Program-made: the position numbers and the translations under genes
Assembly: GCA_937982065.1 (NCBI GenBank)
Contig: CALJMO010000011.1
Coordinates: 25,370-89,369 of the forward strand
Source: an uncultured Collinsella sp.
GTDB lineage: Bacteria; Actinomycetota; Coriobacteriia; Coriobacteriales; Coriobacteriaceae
Direction: 5' to 3'
Length of the DNA stretch: 64,000 nt
Notes under the pieces: generated by a model
Told to the model about the DNA's origin: nothing
Databases searched by the model: none
Seen by the model: only the letters and a program-made list of their open reading frames with translations
In this document: positions 15,395-24,311 of the stretch, piece after piece
How positions within the stretch are numbered: the first letter of the stretch is position 1
How the letters are laid out: each line of letters opens with the position of its first letter

Positions 15395-16462
15395 TTAGTC
15401 CTCGGCGTTGTAGCCAAAGCGGCGAATCTGGGCCTCGTCGTCACGCCAGCCGACCTTGACCTTCACGTCCAGCTCCAAAAAGACCTGCGTGCCAAAAATG
15501 CGCTCAAGATCGCGACGGGCGTCGATACCGATATGCTTGATCATCTCGCCGCCCTTACCGATGATGATGCCCTTTTGGCCCTCTCGCTCGACGTAAATGG
15601 TGGCGTGCACACGCAGTACCTTCTTGGTCTGCTCGAGCGCATCGCAAATCACGCCAACGGAGTGCGGAATCTCATCACGGGTGCGGCGCAAGACCTTCTC
15701 GCGCACAAACTCGGCAACGAGCGTTTCATCGGAAGCGTCGGTACCCATGTCCTCGGGGAACCAACGCGGACCCTCAGGCAAAAAGTGCGCAACGGTCTCT
15801 ATAAAGGCATCGACGTTGAAGTTCTTGACCGACGACGTCACGATCTCGTCGTCATATTCCATGAGTTCGTGGGCTGCCTTAAGCTGCTCCATGACCTGTG
15901 CGGGGTCGGCCTCATCGGCCTTGGTGAGCACCAGGACCTTCTTGGAACGAGCGTTCTTGACGCGCTCGGCAACCCAGGCGTCTCCCCTGCCGATCGGTTT
16001 GGTGGCATCAATCAAAAACGCGACAACATCAACATCGTTCAGCTCGAACAACGCGCTCTTGTTGAGCTCGGATCCCAAGCCGTCCTTGGGCTTATGAATA
16101 CCGGGGGTATCGACAAAGACCAGCTGGTAGCCGGGGCGGTTGACGACGGCGCGCATGCGGCGGCGGGTCGTCTGGGCCACCGGCGAGGTGATGGCGACCT
16201 TTTTGCCATAGCAGGCATTAAGCAGCGTAGACTTGCCAGCGTTGGGACGACCGACCAGGGCCACAAAGCCGCTGCGGAAACCGGGCTCAACGTCACCAAA
16301 GCCCGCGAGGTTGTCGTCCTCGTCGCACAGGGCATCGAGTTCCTCGTCGCTCATACCCTCAAACGGGTCGAACTCCTCGAAATCCTCGAGCTCCTCGGTA
16401 TCCATCGCGTCCAGGGACTCGTCGTCCAAAATCTCATCGGCAGGCTGCATATTGTCGGACAT
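15395..16462 (-). CDS. era: GTPase Era
   Basis: Era is a membrane-associated GTPase that binds the 3' end of 16S rRNA and checks small-subunit maturation. The G1 loop GRPNAGKST is at residues 71-79, G3 is DTPG in FVDTPGIHKPKDG, and G4 is TKAD. The C-terminal KH domain contains IIIGKGGEMIKHIG. At 355 residues it is about 55 to 60 longer than usual because of a strongly acidic N-terminal extension (residues 1-62, rich in Asp and Glu) before the GTPase domain. The neighbours ybeY, dgkA, era and recO form the usual ribosome-maturation cluster. Confidence 0.95.
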   Translation of the reverse strand: MSDNMQPADEILDDESLDAMDTEELEDFEEFDPFEGMSDEELDALCDEDDNLAGFGDVEPGFRSGFVALVGRPNAGKSTLLNACYGKKVAITSPVAQTTRRRMRAVVNRPGYQLVFVDTPGIHKPKDGLGSELNKSALFELNDVDVVAFLIDATKPIGRGDAWVAERVKNARSKKVLVLTKADEADPAQVMEQLKAAHELMEYDDEIVTSSVKNFNVDAFIETVAHFLPEGPRWFPEDMGTDASDETLVAEFVREKVLRRTRDEIPHSVGVICDALEQTKKVLRVHATIYVEREGQKGIIIGKGGEMIKHIGIDARRDLERIFGTQVFLELDVKVKVGWRDDEAQIRRFGYNAED

Positions 16463-16474
16463 GGGAATCCCTTT

Positions 16475-16852
16475 CTAAATAAAGCCGAGCGCGTGGGCAA
16501 ATACCAGCAAGCCCACAATCGCGGCGGTAATGGAAAGAACGTATACGGAGGCGGCGGCGATGTCCTTCGCACGCTTGGCCAGCGGATGGAGCTCCTGGGT
16601 CGCTAGGTCGACGATAGCCTCCATAGCGGTGTTGCACAGCTCGCCGTGAATCACCAGGCCACAACAGATGATAATCGTGGCCCACTCGGCAATGTCGAGC
16701 CCCACGATACAGCCGGCAATGACGGTGCACACGCCCGCAACGAGCATGACCTTAATGTTGCGCTCGGTCTTGACGGCGGTAACGAAGCCCTCCATGGCGT
16801 AGGAAAACGACTTTAAGAAGGACGGATGGTCCTTGTTCGATCCGGGAATCAT
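16475..16852 (-). CDS. dgkA: Diacylglycerol kinase / undecaprenol kinase family
   Basis: This is a small integral membrane kinase of the prokaryotic DAGK family. In gram-positive bacteria such enzymes phosphorylate undecaprenol for cell-wall lipid recycling. The 125-residue product has a cytoplasmic amphipathic start, three membrane segments, and the conserved GELCNTAMEAIVDL motif carrying the catalytic glutamate and asparagine. It lies between ybeY and era with 9- and 12-base gaps. The substrate (undecaprenol versus diacylglycerol) cannot be decided from sequence alone. Confidence 0.92.
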   Translation of the reverse strand: MIPGSNKDHPSFLKSFSYAMEGFVTAVKTERNIKVMLVAGVCTVIAGCIVGLDIAEWATIIICCGLVIHGELCNTAMEAIVDLATQELHPLAKRAKDIAAASVYVLSITAAIVGLLVFAHALGFI

Positions 16853-16861
16853 AGACGGCTC

Positions 16862-17371
16862 CTAGTCGTGGGCGTGGTTGGTGATGGGGCCGACGTGGAC
16901 TAGCTTAGGGTCCTCGCCGCGCTCGAGCGCCAGATCGCGCAGGATGGCGTCCTCGCGGGCCTCCATGACCTCGGCCTCGTCGTCCTCGATGTGGTCATAG
17001 CCCAGCAGGTGCAGCATGCCGTGAACGAGCATCAGACGGCACTCGTCAGCGGGGCTATTGCCAAAACCGGGGGCCTGACGGGCAATAACCTGCGGGGCCA
17101 AGATAATATCGCCGAGCTCGAGCGTCTCATCGGCGGGAATGTCATCGTCAAAGGCCGAATCGCACTCAAACGAGAGTACATCGGTGGTGCGATCGATACC
17201 GCGCCACTCGTGGTTGAGCTCGTGCATCTCGTCCTCGTCGACATACGAAAGGGAAATCTCGACTTCACGCTCAACGCCCTCGGCGGCAAGCACGACCTCG
17301 CAGATGTGCTCCACCTCCTGCGCGTCAAGCAGCGTATCGAGCTCGGCATCGTTGCTGATCAATACACTCAA
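16862..17371 (-). CDS. ybeY: Endoribonuclease YbeY
   Basis: YbeY is a zinc-dependent RNase involved in 16S rRNA 3' maturation and ribosome quality control. The 169-residue product has the zinc motif HGMLHLLGYDH at residues 117-127. The start overlaps the phoH stop by 4 bases, so translation is coupled. The phoH-ybeY-dgkA-era-recO order is highly conserved in gram-positive bacteria. Confidence 0.96.
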   Translation of the reverse strand: MSVLISNDAELDTLLDAQEVEHICEVVLAAEGVEREVEISLSYVDEDEMHELNHEWRGIDRTTDVLSFECDSAFDDDIPADETLELGDIILAPQVIARQAPGFGNSPADECRLMLVHGMLHLLGYDHIEDDEAEVMEAREDAILRDLALERGEDPKLVHVGPITNHAHD

Positions 17372-18354
17372 CGGGACTCCTTTCGGTCGCGCGGGCGCTG
17401 CTCGCGCACGTCATCATAAGTGTCGTATGCCTCGACGATACGTCCCACCAAGGCATGGCGCACCACGTCGGCGCGCTCGAGGTGCGAAAATGCGACATCG
17501 TCGACACGGCCCAAAATCTGCTCAACGTCGGCAAGACCGCCACGACGACCCACCAGGTCGCGCTGGCTCAGGTCGCCGGTAATCACGAACTTGGAGTTAA
17601 AACCCAAGCGCGTCAGAAACATCTTCATCTGCTCAGGCGTGGTATTTTGCGCCTCGTCGAGCACCACGAAGGCATCGCTCAGCGTGCGGCCGCGCATATA
17701 GGCAAGCGGGGCGATCTCGATCACGCCGCGCTCCATAAGCTCATCGGTGCGCTCGCGATCCATCATGTCAAAAAGGGCGTCGTAGAGCGGACGCATGTAG
17801 GGATCGATCTTTTCCTCAAGGGTACCAGGCAAAAAGCCCAGATTCTCCCCCGCCTCGACAACCGGACGCGTCAAGATCAGACGGCCCACCTCGTGGCGCT
17901 TGAGCGCGGCAACGGCGAGCGCCATGGCCAGATAAGTCTTACCGGTGCCGGCAGGACCCAGGCCAAACGTGATGGTATGCGAGCGAATGGCATCCACATA
18001 GCGCTTTTGCCCGAGCGTCTTGGGACGAATGACGCGGCCGCGATACGAAAGCAGCACGTCATCGCGAAGCGACGTAGCCTCGTGCTCACCGTCGCGCAAG
18101 ACGGCCAGGCAGCGAGAGACATCGTCGGCAGACAGCGTGCGCCCGGCGGCCGCCTCGCGAAAAGCATGTTCGAAAAAACGCGCCACGAGTTCGACCTCAT
18201 CCGGGTCACCGCTCACGGCGATGCTATCGCCACGGGCGACCACATGGGCGCGAACCAAGCTCTCGAGCGCACGAAGGACGCCGTCGCCGGCGCCCAAAAC
18301 GCACGAGGGATCAATTCCCTCGGGAACGGTAAGTCTAATCTTCGAGGCTTCCAT
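17368..18354 (-). CDS. phoH: PhoH-like ATPase
   Basis: PhoH/YbeZ is a RecA-fold ATPase, probably an RNA helicase, that works with YbeY. Walker A GPAGTGKT is at residues 133-140 and the Walker B region reads FVVLDEAQNTT. ATG at 18354 is chosen because GGGAGG lies just upstream; an upstream in-frame ATG at 18459 lies deep inside mtaB. The product has 328 residues, normal for the family. The start lies 20 bases inside the mtaB end, indicating tight coupling. Confidence 0.95.
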   Translation of the reverse strand: MEASKIRLTVPEGIDPSCVLGAGDGVLRALESLVRAHVVARGDSIAVSGDPDEVELVARFFEHAFREAAAGRTLSADDVSRCLAVLRDGEHEATSLRDDVLLSYRGRVIRPKTLGQKRYVDAIRSHTITFGLGPAGTGKTYLAMALAVAALKRHEVGRLILTRPVVEAGENLGFLPGTLEEKIDPYMRPLYDALFDMMDRERTDELMERGVIEIAPLAYMRGRTLSDAFVVLDEAQNTTPEQMKMFLTRLGFNSKFVITGDLSQRDLVGRRGGLADVEQILGRVDDVAFSHLERADVVRHALVGRIVEAYDTYDDVREQRPRDRKESR

Positions 18355-19627
18355 GAACCTCCCTGCGCGCATGGACCAAGCCGGAATCATCGACTCCGAT
18401 GATAGCAACATCGAGCAGGCACGGGGCTGTAAGTCCACAGGTATCGTCAAGACGGGCATGATGGAACGAACCGAGCGTCAGGTTGTCGCCGTACTCGAGG
18501 ACGGCACGCTCGACGGTGCCCACGCGACGACGAGCGTCGGCAATGGCGAGTTCCTGCGCCGCGGCTCGCATACGACGGCTGCGCTCGGCCATAACCTCGG
18601 GCGGCACCTGGTCGGGCATATCGGCAGCAAGGGTACCGGGACGCTTGCTATAGCGGAACACGTGCATACGCGAGAAACCCACACGACGGCACAGCGCCAG
18701 CGACTCCTCGAACTCCTCGTCCGTCTCACCAGGAAAACCGACGATGACATCGCACGAAAGAGACGCCTGGGGCAAGTTGGCGCGAATCATACGCACCGTG
18801 TCCTCAAAGGTCTCGGCGCTATAGGGACGGCCCATGCGATGCAGAGTCGCTGTGCAGCCGGACTGCGCGGGCAGGTGCAAAAACGGGGCGATACGCTGCG
18901 GATAGCGCGCCATAACCTTAAGCAGGCGCTCAGAGATATCCATGGGCTCGACCGAGGAAATGCGCACATGCGGAATAGACGTGCGCTCCATGATGGCCTC
19001 GAGCAGCTCATCGATTTCGACATGCTCGTCGGTCGCGCTCTTGCCATCGTAGGCACCCAGGTTCACACCGGTCAGCACCACCTCGGGCACGCCGGCCTCC
19101 TGGGCCTCGCGAACTTGCTCGAGCACGGACTCGACGGGCACGGAGCGCTCGGGGCCGCGTGCCTTCCACACAATGCAATAGGTGCAGCGATGGTTGCAGC
19201 CGTCCTGGATCTTCACGCCCAGCCGCGAACGACCGAGCGCATCGACCACGTCGCCATCGCTGCAGGCGGGAACGCTATCGGACTCAACGCCCAGCACCTC
19301 GCAGACACGTTCGGCGACATCGATCTTGGACGGCTCGGCGATCACGCGATCCGAAAGCTCCAACAGCTCCTCGGGATGCAAATTGACGACGCAGCCGGTT
19401 ACGACCACATAGGGCTCGTTTGGATAGGCCAGCGCATGACGGACGGCCTTACGGGTCTTGGCCTCGGCCTCGCCCGTAACGGCACAGGTGTTAATGACGA
19501 TCAGATCGGCATCCTGGGGCTCCACAATAGCAAAGCCCAGGCGCATAAGGTCGGCAGTGATACGGTCAGACTCAACCCGATTGACACGGCAGCCGAGGTT
19601 GACGACGGAAATATGGGGTGCGAGCAC
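18335..19627 (-). CDS. mtaB: tRNA t6A37 methylthiotransferase MtaB
   Basis: MtaB is a radical SAM enzyme that converts N6-threonylcarbamoyladenosine at tRNA position 37 to its 2-methylthio form. The N-terminal cluster cysteines are C13, C48 and C79; the radical SAM cluster is CNHRCTYC (C144, C148, C151), followed by a TRAM domain. The start reads VVNLGCRVNRVESD, the MtaB variant of the family signature (LGCKVN). It lies between dnaJ and phoH, the same order as in Bacillus. At 430 residues it is full length. Confidence 0.93.
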   Translation of the reverse strand: MLAPHISVVNLGCRVNRVESDRITADLMRLGFAIVEPQDADLIVINTCAVTGEAEAKTRKAVRHALAYPNEPYVVVTGCVVNLHPEELLELSDRVIAEPSKIDVAERVCEVLGVESDSVPACSDGDVVDALGRSRLGVKIQDGCNHRCTYCIVWKARGPERSVPVESVLEQVREAQEAGVPEVVLTGVNLGAYDGKSATDEHVEIDELLEAIMERTSIPHVRISSVEPMDISERLLKVMARYPQRIAPFLHLPAQSGCTATLHRMGRPYSAETFEDTVRMIRANLPQASLSCDVIVGFPGETDEEFEESLALCRRVGFSRMHVFRYSKRPGTLAADMPDQVPPEVMAERSRRMRAAAQELAIADARRRVGTVERAVLEYGDNLTLGSFHHARLDDTCGLTAPCLLDVAIIGVDDSGLVHARREVHGSLED

Positions 19628-19636
19628 GCGGGCTCC

Positions 19637-20785
19637 TTAATCGAGGATATCGTCGAGGGCACTCTTGATACGGTCGGTCACCGACTTCTTACCAGAAGCG
19701 ACGTCATCGCCCATCTCATCGGCAAAAGCACGGAGCAGTTCGCGTTGCTTATTGGAAAGATTGGTGGGAACGACCACGCGCAGTTGCACGATCAGGCGGC
19801 CACGCGAACCGCCACCGCCAATGCGCGGCATGCCGTAATTATTGACGCTCACGGTGTCGCCGTACTGGACGCCGGCGGGAACCGTCACCTTAACGACCTC
19901 GTCGGGCATAATGCCCTCGACCTCGATCTCGCAGCCGAGCGCAGCCTGCGCAATCGAGATATCGCTCACCAGGTACAGGTCGTCACCGTTGCGCTTAAAG
20001 CGCTCATGGTCGGCAACGCGCACGTTGACAATCAGGTCGCCCGAGGGCTCGCCGCGAAGGCCAGCCTCGCCAAAGCCGCTCACACGCAGCTGGCGACCGG
20101 TCGAAACGCCGGCGGGAATATCGATGTCGATCTTTTCGTGCGAAGGCGTGCGGCCCTGACCGTCGCAGGTCTCGCAGGGATGGTCGATGACCGTGCCCTC
20201 GCCATGGCAGTCGGGGCAAGGCGAAGAGGACTGAACCTGGCCCAGGAACGAACGCTGAACCGTCGTGACATAGCCCGTGCCGTGGCAGCGGCCGCACTGC
20301 TTTTCCTGTGCGCCCTCTGCCCTACCGGTGCCGTTGCAGTCCTCGCAAGGAGCAAGGCGGTCATAGCTGATCGTCTTTTTGCAGCCGAGCGCCGCCTCCT
20401 CGAGCGTCACCGAAAGCGAGATGGCCATATCACGTCCGCGACGACGCTCACGACGGCTGCGGGCGCCAACGCCGGCACCGCCGCCAAAAAACGACGAGAA
20501 CAAGTCGTCCATGCCCATGCCACCAAAGATATCGTTGATATCGACGTAGCCCGAACCACCAGGGCCGTCGGCAGTGCCGTAACGGTCGTAGTTAGCACGC
20601 TTCTGCTCATCGGAAAGAACGGAATAGGCCTCGTTGAGCTCCTTGAACTTGGCCTCGGCCTCGGGGTCGTCAGAAACATCCGGATGTACGGTACGGGCCT
20701 TCTTTAGAAACGCACGCTTAATCGTCCGCGCGTCGGCATCCCTGTCGACGCCAAGCACCTCGTAGTAATCCCTATTTTCCGACAC
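19637..20785 (-). CDS. dnaJ: Chaperone DnaJ
   Basis: DnaJ delivers unfolded clients to DnaK and stimulates its ATPase. The order is J domain (YYEVLGVDRDAD, HPD at HPDVSDD), Gly-rich region, four CxxCxGxG zinc repeats (CEDCNGTG, CGRCHGTG, CPDCHGEG, CETCDGQG) and two beta domains with a C-terminal dimerisation helix. GTG at 20785 is chosen because GGAAGGA lies upstream and residues before VSENRDYY show no similarity. The product has 382 residues. hrcA, grpE and dnaK are not in this window. A second J-protein gene lies directly upstream. Confidence 0.95.
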   Translation of the reverse strand: MSENRDYYEVLGVDRDADARTIKRAFLKKARTVHPDVSDDPEAEAKFKELNEAYSVLSDEQKRANYDRYGTADGPGGSGYVDINDIFGGMGMDDLFSSFFGGGAGVGARSRRERRRGRDMAISLSVTLEEAALGCKKTISYDRLAPCEDCNGTGRAEGAQEKQCGRCHGTGYVTTVQRSFLGQVQSSSPCPDCHGEGTVIDHPCETCDGQGRTPSHEKIDIDIPAGVSTGRQLRVSGFGEAGLRGEPSGDLIVNVRVADHERFKRNGDDLYLVSDISIAQAALGCEIEVEGIMPDEVVKVTVPAGVQYGDTVSVNNYGMPRIGGGGSRGRLIVQLRVVVPTNLSNKQRELLRAFADEMGDDVASGKKSVTDRIKSALDDILD

Positions 20786-20866
20786 GACCGAATCCTTCCG
20801 ACTTTCAATATTGTCACAGTGCGTCCTATACCCAAGCTGGGCCGACCGCAAACAGAGGGTTTGATG

Positions 20867-21970
20867 TTATTGCATTTGGTACGGCGAAAGCATGGCCCGT
20901 TGCGAGCAGCTTGCAAACCAAACCGACACGAGCGCGAACATGAAGCCATTGGCAAAACCGTTGGCAAACTGCATCGCACCGCGCTTCCACCACAGCAGGC
21001 TGCGATGAAGCACACCGTCCGAAAGCACCATGAACAGGCCCATGGTAAACGGAATAAAGCACATCACGGCAAAGGCCGAGAACACACCCGAGATGGCCGA
21101 GAGTACCAAAAACGGCGCCACGATGCCCATCAGGTAAAAACCGGTACGAGCTTTGCCTTCCAAGCGCTCGGCCTCAACATGGGCGCGGCCGACCAGGTCG
21201 CCGCCCGCGGCACCGTTGGTGCCAGCATGACCCATGCCGCCAATGCGGACCTCGTCGCCATCGTGCGTGCCGGCAGGAAACTCAATCGTCTGCTCGGAGG
21301 TTACGCGAGTACGACCGCTGCCGCCGCAATCGGGGCAGGGGTCTGCCACGACTTTACCGGAACCGCCGCACTCGGGGCAGACCGACTGGAACGTGCCCGC
21401 ACCAAACAGGAAGGACAGGTCGACGTCGATGTGGCCGCGGCCGCCACAGCTTGGGCAGGTATGGGCATGCTCGGAAGAGACTGAACCCGAGCCGCCGCAA
21501 TGTCCGCATGTATCGAAACGCGTGTAGTGGACGGTCTTGCGGGCACCGCCCTTGGCCTCCTTGGCGTCGAGTTTGATATCGACGACCACGTTGGCACCGT
21601 TCTCGGGATTGTAGGCAGCCTGGCCGCGACGCTGCTGGCCCCAGGCGCCACCAAAGGGAAAGCCGCCCTCAAAGGGATTGCCATAGCCCGTGTTGCCGGC
21701 GTAGCCGCCACCATAGGGCGAAGCCGTAGGAGCACCGGCAAAGGGATTGCCAGAGCGCATGGCGTCGTAGCGCGCACGTTTTTGCTCATCCGAAAGCACG
21801 GCGTAGGCCTCGGAAACCTCTTTAAACTTTTCCTCGGCATCCGGCTCTTTGTTGACGTCCGGATGGAGCTTGCGGGCCTTTTGCTGGAAGGCCTTTTGAA
21901 TATCACGCGAGGTGGCGTCCTTGGAGACACCCAGAATCTCGTAGTAATCTTTTTCGTTCATCGTCGCCAT
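20867..21970 (-). CDS. DnaJ homologue with C-terminal membrane segments
   Basis: The 367-residue product begins with a full J domain ([20 protein letters not shown]), then a Gly/Phe/Tyr-rich linker and four zinc repeats ([32 protein letters not shown]). The client-binding part is cut short after [13 protein letters not shown], roughly one beta subdomain. From residue 277 the rest is hydrophobic: a helical hairpin (about 277-317) and another segment (about 336-355). This would anchor the J domain to the membrane. ATG at 21970 has AGGAGG at good spacing; a second ATG lies three codons further in. It lies between hemW and dnaJ. The function is unknown; a membrane-directed Hsp70 partner is the likeliest role. 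Confidence 0.85.
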   Translation of the reverse strand: MATMNEKDYYEILGVSKDATSRDIQKAFQQKARKLHPDVNKEPDAEEKFKEVSEAYAVLSDEQKRARYDAMRSGNPFAGAPTASPYGGGYAGNTGYGNPFEGGFPFGGAWGQQRRGQAAYNPENGANVVVDIKLDAKEAKGGARKTVHYTRFDTCGHCGGSGSVSSEHAHTCPSCGGRGHIDVDLSFLFGAGTFQSVCPECGGSGKVVADPCPDCGGSGRTRVTSEQTIEFPAGTHDGDEVRIGGMGHAGTNGAAGGDLVGRAHVEAERLEGKARTGFYLMGIVAPFLVLSAISGVFSAFAVMCFIPFTMGLFMVLSDGVLHRSLLWWKRGAMQFANGFANGFMFALVSVWFASCSQRAMLSPYQMQ

Positions 21971-22028
21971 GCGCGGCAACCTCCTGCTCACAGCAGCGTA
22001 TATATTCCGGTAATTCTACCCGAGCGGC

Positions 22029-23261
22029 CTAAGCTAGATCCCAAAACAACTCGAACAGAACATTTCCATCGAGCCAGCCCAGATGTGTCGGTGCTAAACG
22101 AGCTCGAACATGGCCCGCGACGACATCTGCCGAAGTGAAGGGTCCCTCATGGACCCCGAGCGTCTCGGGCACCCACGTGGCAAGACCCAATTCGAGCGCG
22201 CGACCGCAGGCAGCTGCCAGCTCATCGGCCGGGATGACACGAGCCGCGAGAACCAACAGGTCGGACGCAATACCGCGCGTCATGCGACAAGCAAGCATCA
22301 GGTCTTCGGCCGCAGCCTCGCGCTGCGAGAGATATTCGGCCTCGAACGCCGTCGCGTCATCGTCACGTTGCACCAGACGCACGCGGTACGCATCGCCTCG
22401 AGAAGACACGCCGGGGAACAAACCCGCAAGACGGTCGAAATCCTCGGCGTCGAGCATGCCCGCGGCAGAGCGACCCAGGCCCAAATAGCCCTGGCCGGTC
22501 CAGTAGGCAATGTTATGGGCGCACTCATGTCCGTCGAGCGCATAGCTTGCCACCTCATACGGGTGATAGCCGGCCGCACCCAGACGCTCACGCGCCACAT
22601 CCATGCACGAAGCTTGAAAATCCTCGTCGGGCTCGACCGACTCGTCGCGGCACGCCATGCGATAAAGGGGAGTCCCCTCCTCAAGCGTGAGCGGGTAGAC
22701 CGACACATGATGCGGAGCCGCCACCAGCACGCCATCGAGCGTGCGCTTCCAACTCGCTGCGGTCTGCCCGGGAAGTCCGCACATAAGGTCGCACGACACG
22801 TCAAGCCCAGCGTTCTTGACTGTCGCGATGGCGGCGAGCGCCCGATCGGCATCGTGAATACGGCCGATAGCGGTAAGTTCGATGTTATCGAGCGTTTGCA
22901 CGCCCAGAGAGACGCGTGTGACACCAACCTTGGCAAGCGCAGCGGCAAGTTCGGCGGTCAGCGACTCGGGATTGGCCTCGCAGGTAAACTCAACGGGGGC
23001 GCACCACGCACGAATACGCCGCGCCAGCTCCACCAGGCGCTCCCCCGCCAGCGACGGCGTACCACCGCCAACATAGACGGTGCGGATCTGTTCAAGGGCC
23101 CCAGCCTTGCCAAAAGCATCGAGGCGCGCGAACAACTGCTCAAAATAGGCATCGAGCGCAGCGCTCAGGTCGCACGGAGAAAAACTGCGCGAGTCAAAGT
23201 CGCAGTACCGGCACTTTTGGGCACAGAACGGCACGTGCACGTACAGCGCGGTAACGGCCAC
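22029..23261 (-). CDS. hemW: Radical SAM heme chaperone HemW
   Basis: HemW is a HemN-like radical SAM protein that in other bacteria binds and inserts heme rather than oxidising coproporphyrinogen. The product has 410 residues with CAQKCRYCDF (C13, C17, C20), the SAM-binding GGGTPS, and a C-terminal HemW domain (HNIAYWTGQGYLGLG). The start is GTG. HemW rather than HemN is supported by the CxxxCxxCDF spacing, by length, and by the lepA-hemW-dnaJ neighbourhood. It starts 2 bases after dusB ends. Confidence 0.9.
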   Translation of the reverse strand: MAVTALYVHVPFCAQKCRYCDFDSRSFSPCDLSAALDAYFEQLFARLDAFGKAGALEQIRTVYVGGGTPSLAGERLVELARRIRAWCAPVEFTCEANPESLTAELAAALAKVGVTRVSLGVQTLDNIELTAIGRIHDADRALAAIATVKNAGLDVSCDLMCGLPGQTAASWKRTLDGVLVAAPHHVSVYPLTLEEGTPLYRMACRDESVEPDEDFQASCMDVARERLGAAGYHPYEVASYALDGHECAHNIAYWTGQGYLGLGRSAAGMLDAEDFDRLAGLFPGVSSRGDAYRVRLVQRDDDATAFEAEYLSQREAAAEDLMLACRMTRGIASDLLVLAARVIPADELAAACGRALELGLATWVPETLGVHEGPFTSADVVAGHVRARLAPTHLGWLDGNVLFELFWDLA

Positions 23262-23263
23262 CC

Positions 23264-24307
23264 TTAAGCCTCCAGCGGATGAGCAGGCACCGACTTGCCA
23301 GCGGCAAGGGCGGCCTCGCAGGCCACCACATCGCGCTCGATCTCATCGACCAGCGCCATAAACTCCTCATACGTGGAGCAGCGCACCACATGGGCACGCC
23401 AAGCGGCGGCATGGGGCATGCCTTTTAAGTACCAGCTTGCGTACGTACGGGCACGCGACATGAGCGGCAGGAGCTCATGTGTCAGCGTTAGGTGCTCACG
23501 CAGGGCGTCCAGGCGCTCGACGGAGCTGCGAACCGGCACCGGTATGCCATCGAGCGCAAGGGCGCGAGCATCGCCAAACACCCACGGGTTCCCGTAGATA
23601 CCGCGCGCGATAAACACCGCGCTGGCGCCCGAGTTGCGCAGATGCTCCGCGGCATCCTCGGCGGTAAACACGTCGCCCGAACCGATCACGGGAATCTCAA
23701 CGGCGTCGGCAACCTCATCGACGACCGACCAATCGGCCTGGCCCGTATAGAGCTGCGTGGCACAGCGACCATGCACCGCCACCGCAGCGGCCCCTGCCCC
23801 CTCGAGCATCTGAGCAAACGTCGCGGCATTACGGTCCTCGGCATAAAAGCCCTTGCGGATCTTCACGGTCACGGGCACGTGCGCCGCGCCCACCGCGGCC
23901 TCGACGATCTTCTCGGCCAGGTCGGGTGTACGCATAAGTGCCGAGCCCTCGCCCTTGGTGACAACCTTGCGGGCAGGACAGGCCATGTTGATATCGATGA
24001 GCGACAGGCGATCGCCCACGCGCTCCTCGACGGCAACGACGGCGCTCGCAAACTGGTCGGGCTTAGAGCCGAAGAGCTGCACGCAGATCTGCTGCTCCTC
24101 GTCGGCCGGCAGCACCAGGCGCCACGTCTTGTTACTGGCATAGGCAAGGCCGGCGACACTCACCATCTCGCTATAAGCAAGATTGGCACCGCGGCGGCGG
24201 CACATGATGCGGTAGGCAGGATCGGTCACGCCCGCCATGGGAGCCATAAGGAACGGCTGCTCGGCATAGGCGCCCAGCAGCTGCAGACTATATTCGGAAA
24301 GCGCCAT
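23264..24307 (-). CDS. dusB: tRNA-dihydrouridine synthase DusB
   Basis: This FMN-dependent enzyme reduces specific uridines in the tRNA D-loop. The 347-residue product has the TIM-barrel start LMAPMAGVTDPAYR, the IDINMACPARKVV segment with the catalytic cysteine, KIRKGF, and VHGRCATQLYTGQADW, followed by a short helical C-terminal domain. It sits between lepA and hemW with 3- to 4-base gaps. DusB is the usual bacterial subtype for this neighbourhood and length; the exact uridine target is inferred. Confidence 0.92.
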   Translation of the reverse strand: MALSEYSLQLLGAYAEQPFLMAPMAGVTDPAYRIMCRRRGANLAYSEMVSVAGLAYASNKTWRLVLPADEEQQICVQLFGSKPDQFASAVVAVEERVGDRLSLIDINMACPARKVVTKGEGSALMRTPDLAEKIVEAAVGAAHVPVTVKIRKGFYAEDRNAATFAQMLEGAGAAAVAVHGRCATQLYTGQADWSVVDEVADAVEIPVIGSGDVFTAEDAAEHLRNSGASAVFIARGIYGNPWVFGDARALALDGIPVPVRSSVERLDALREHLTLTHELLPLMSRARTYASWYLKGMPHAAAWRAHVVRCSTYEEFMALVDEIERDVVACEAALAAGKSVPAHPLEA

Positions 24308-24311
24308 GGAC

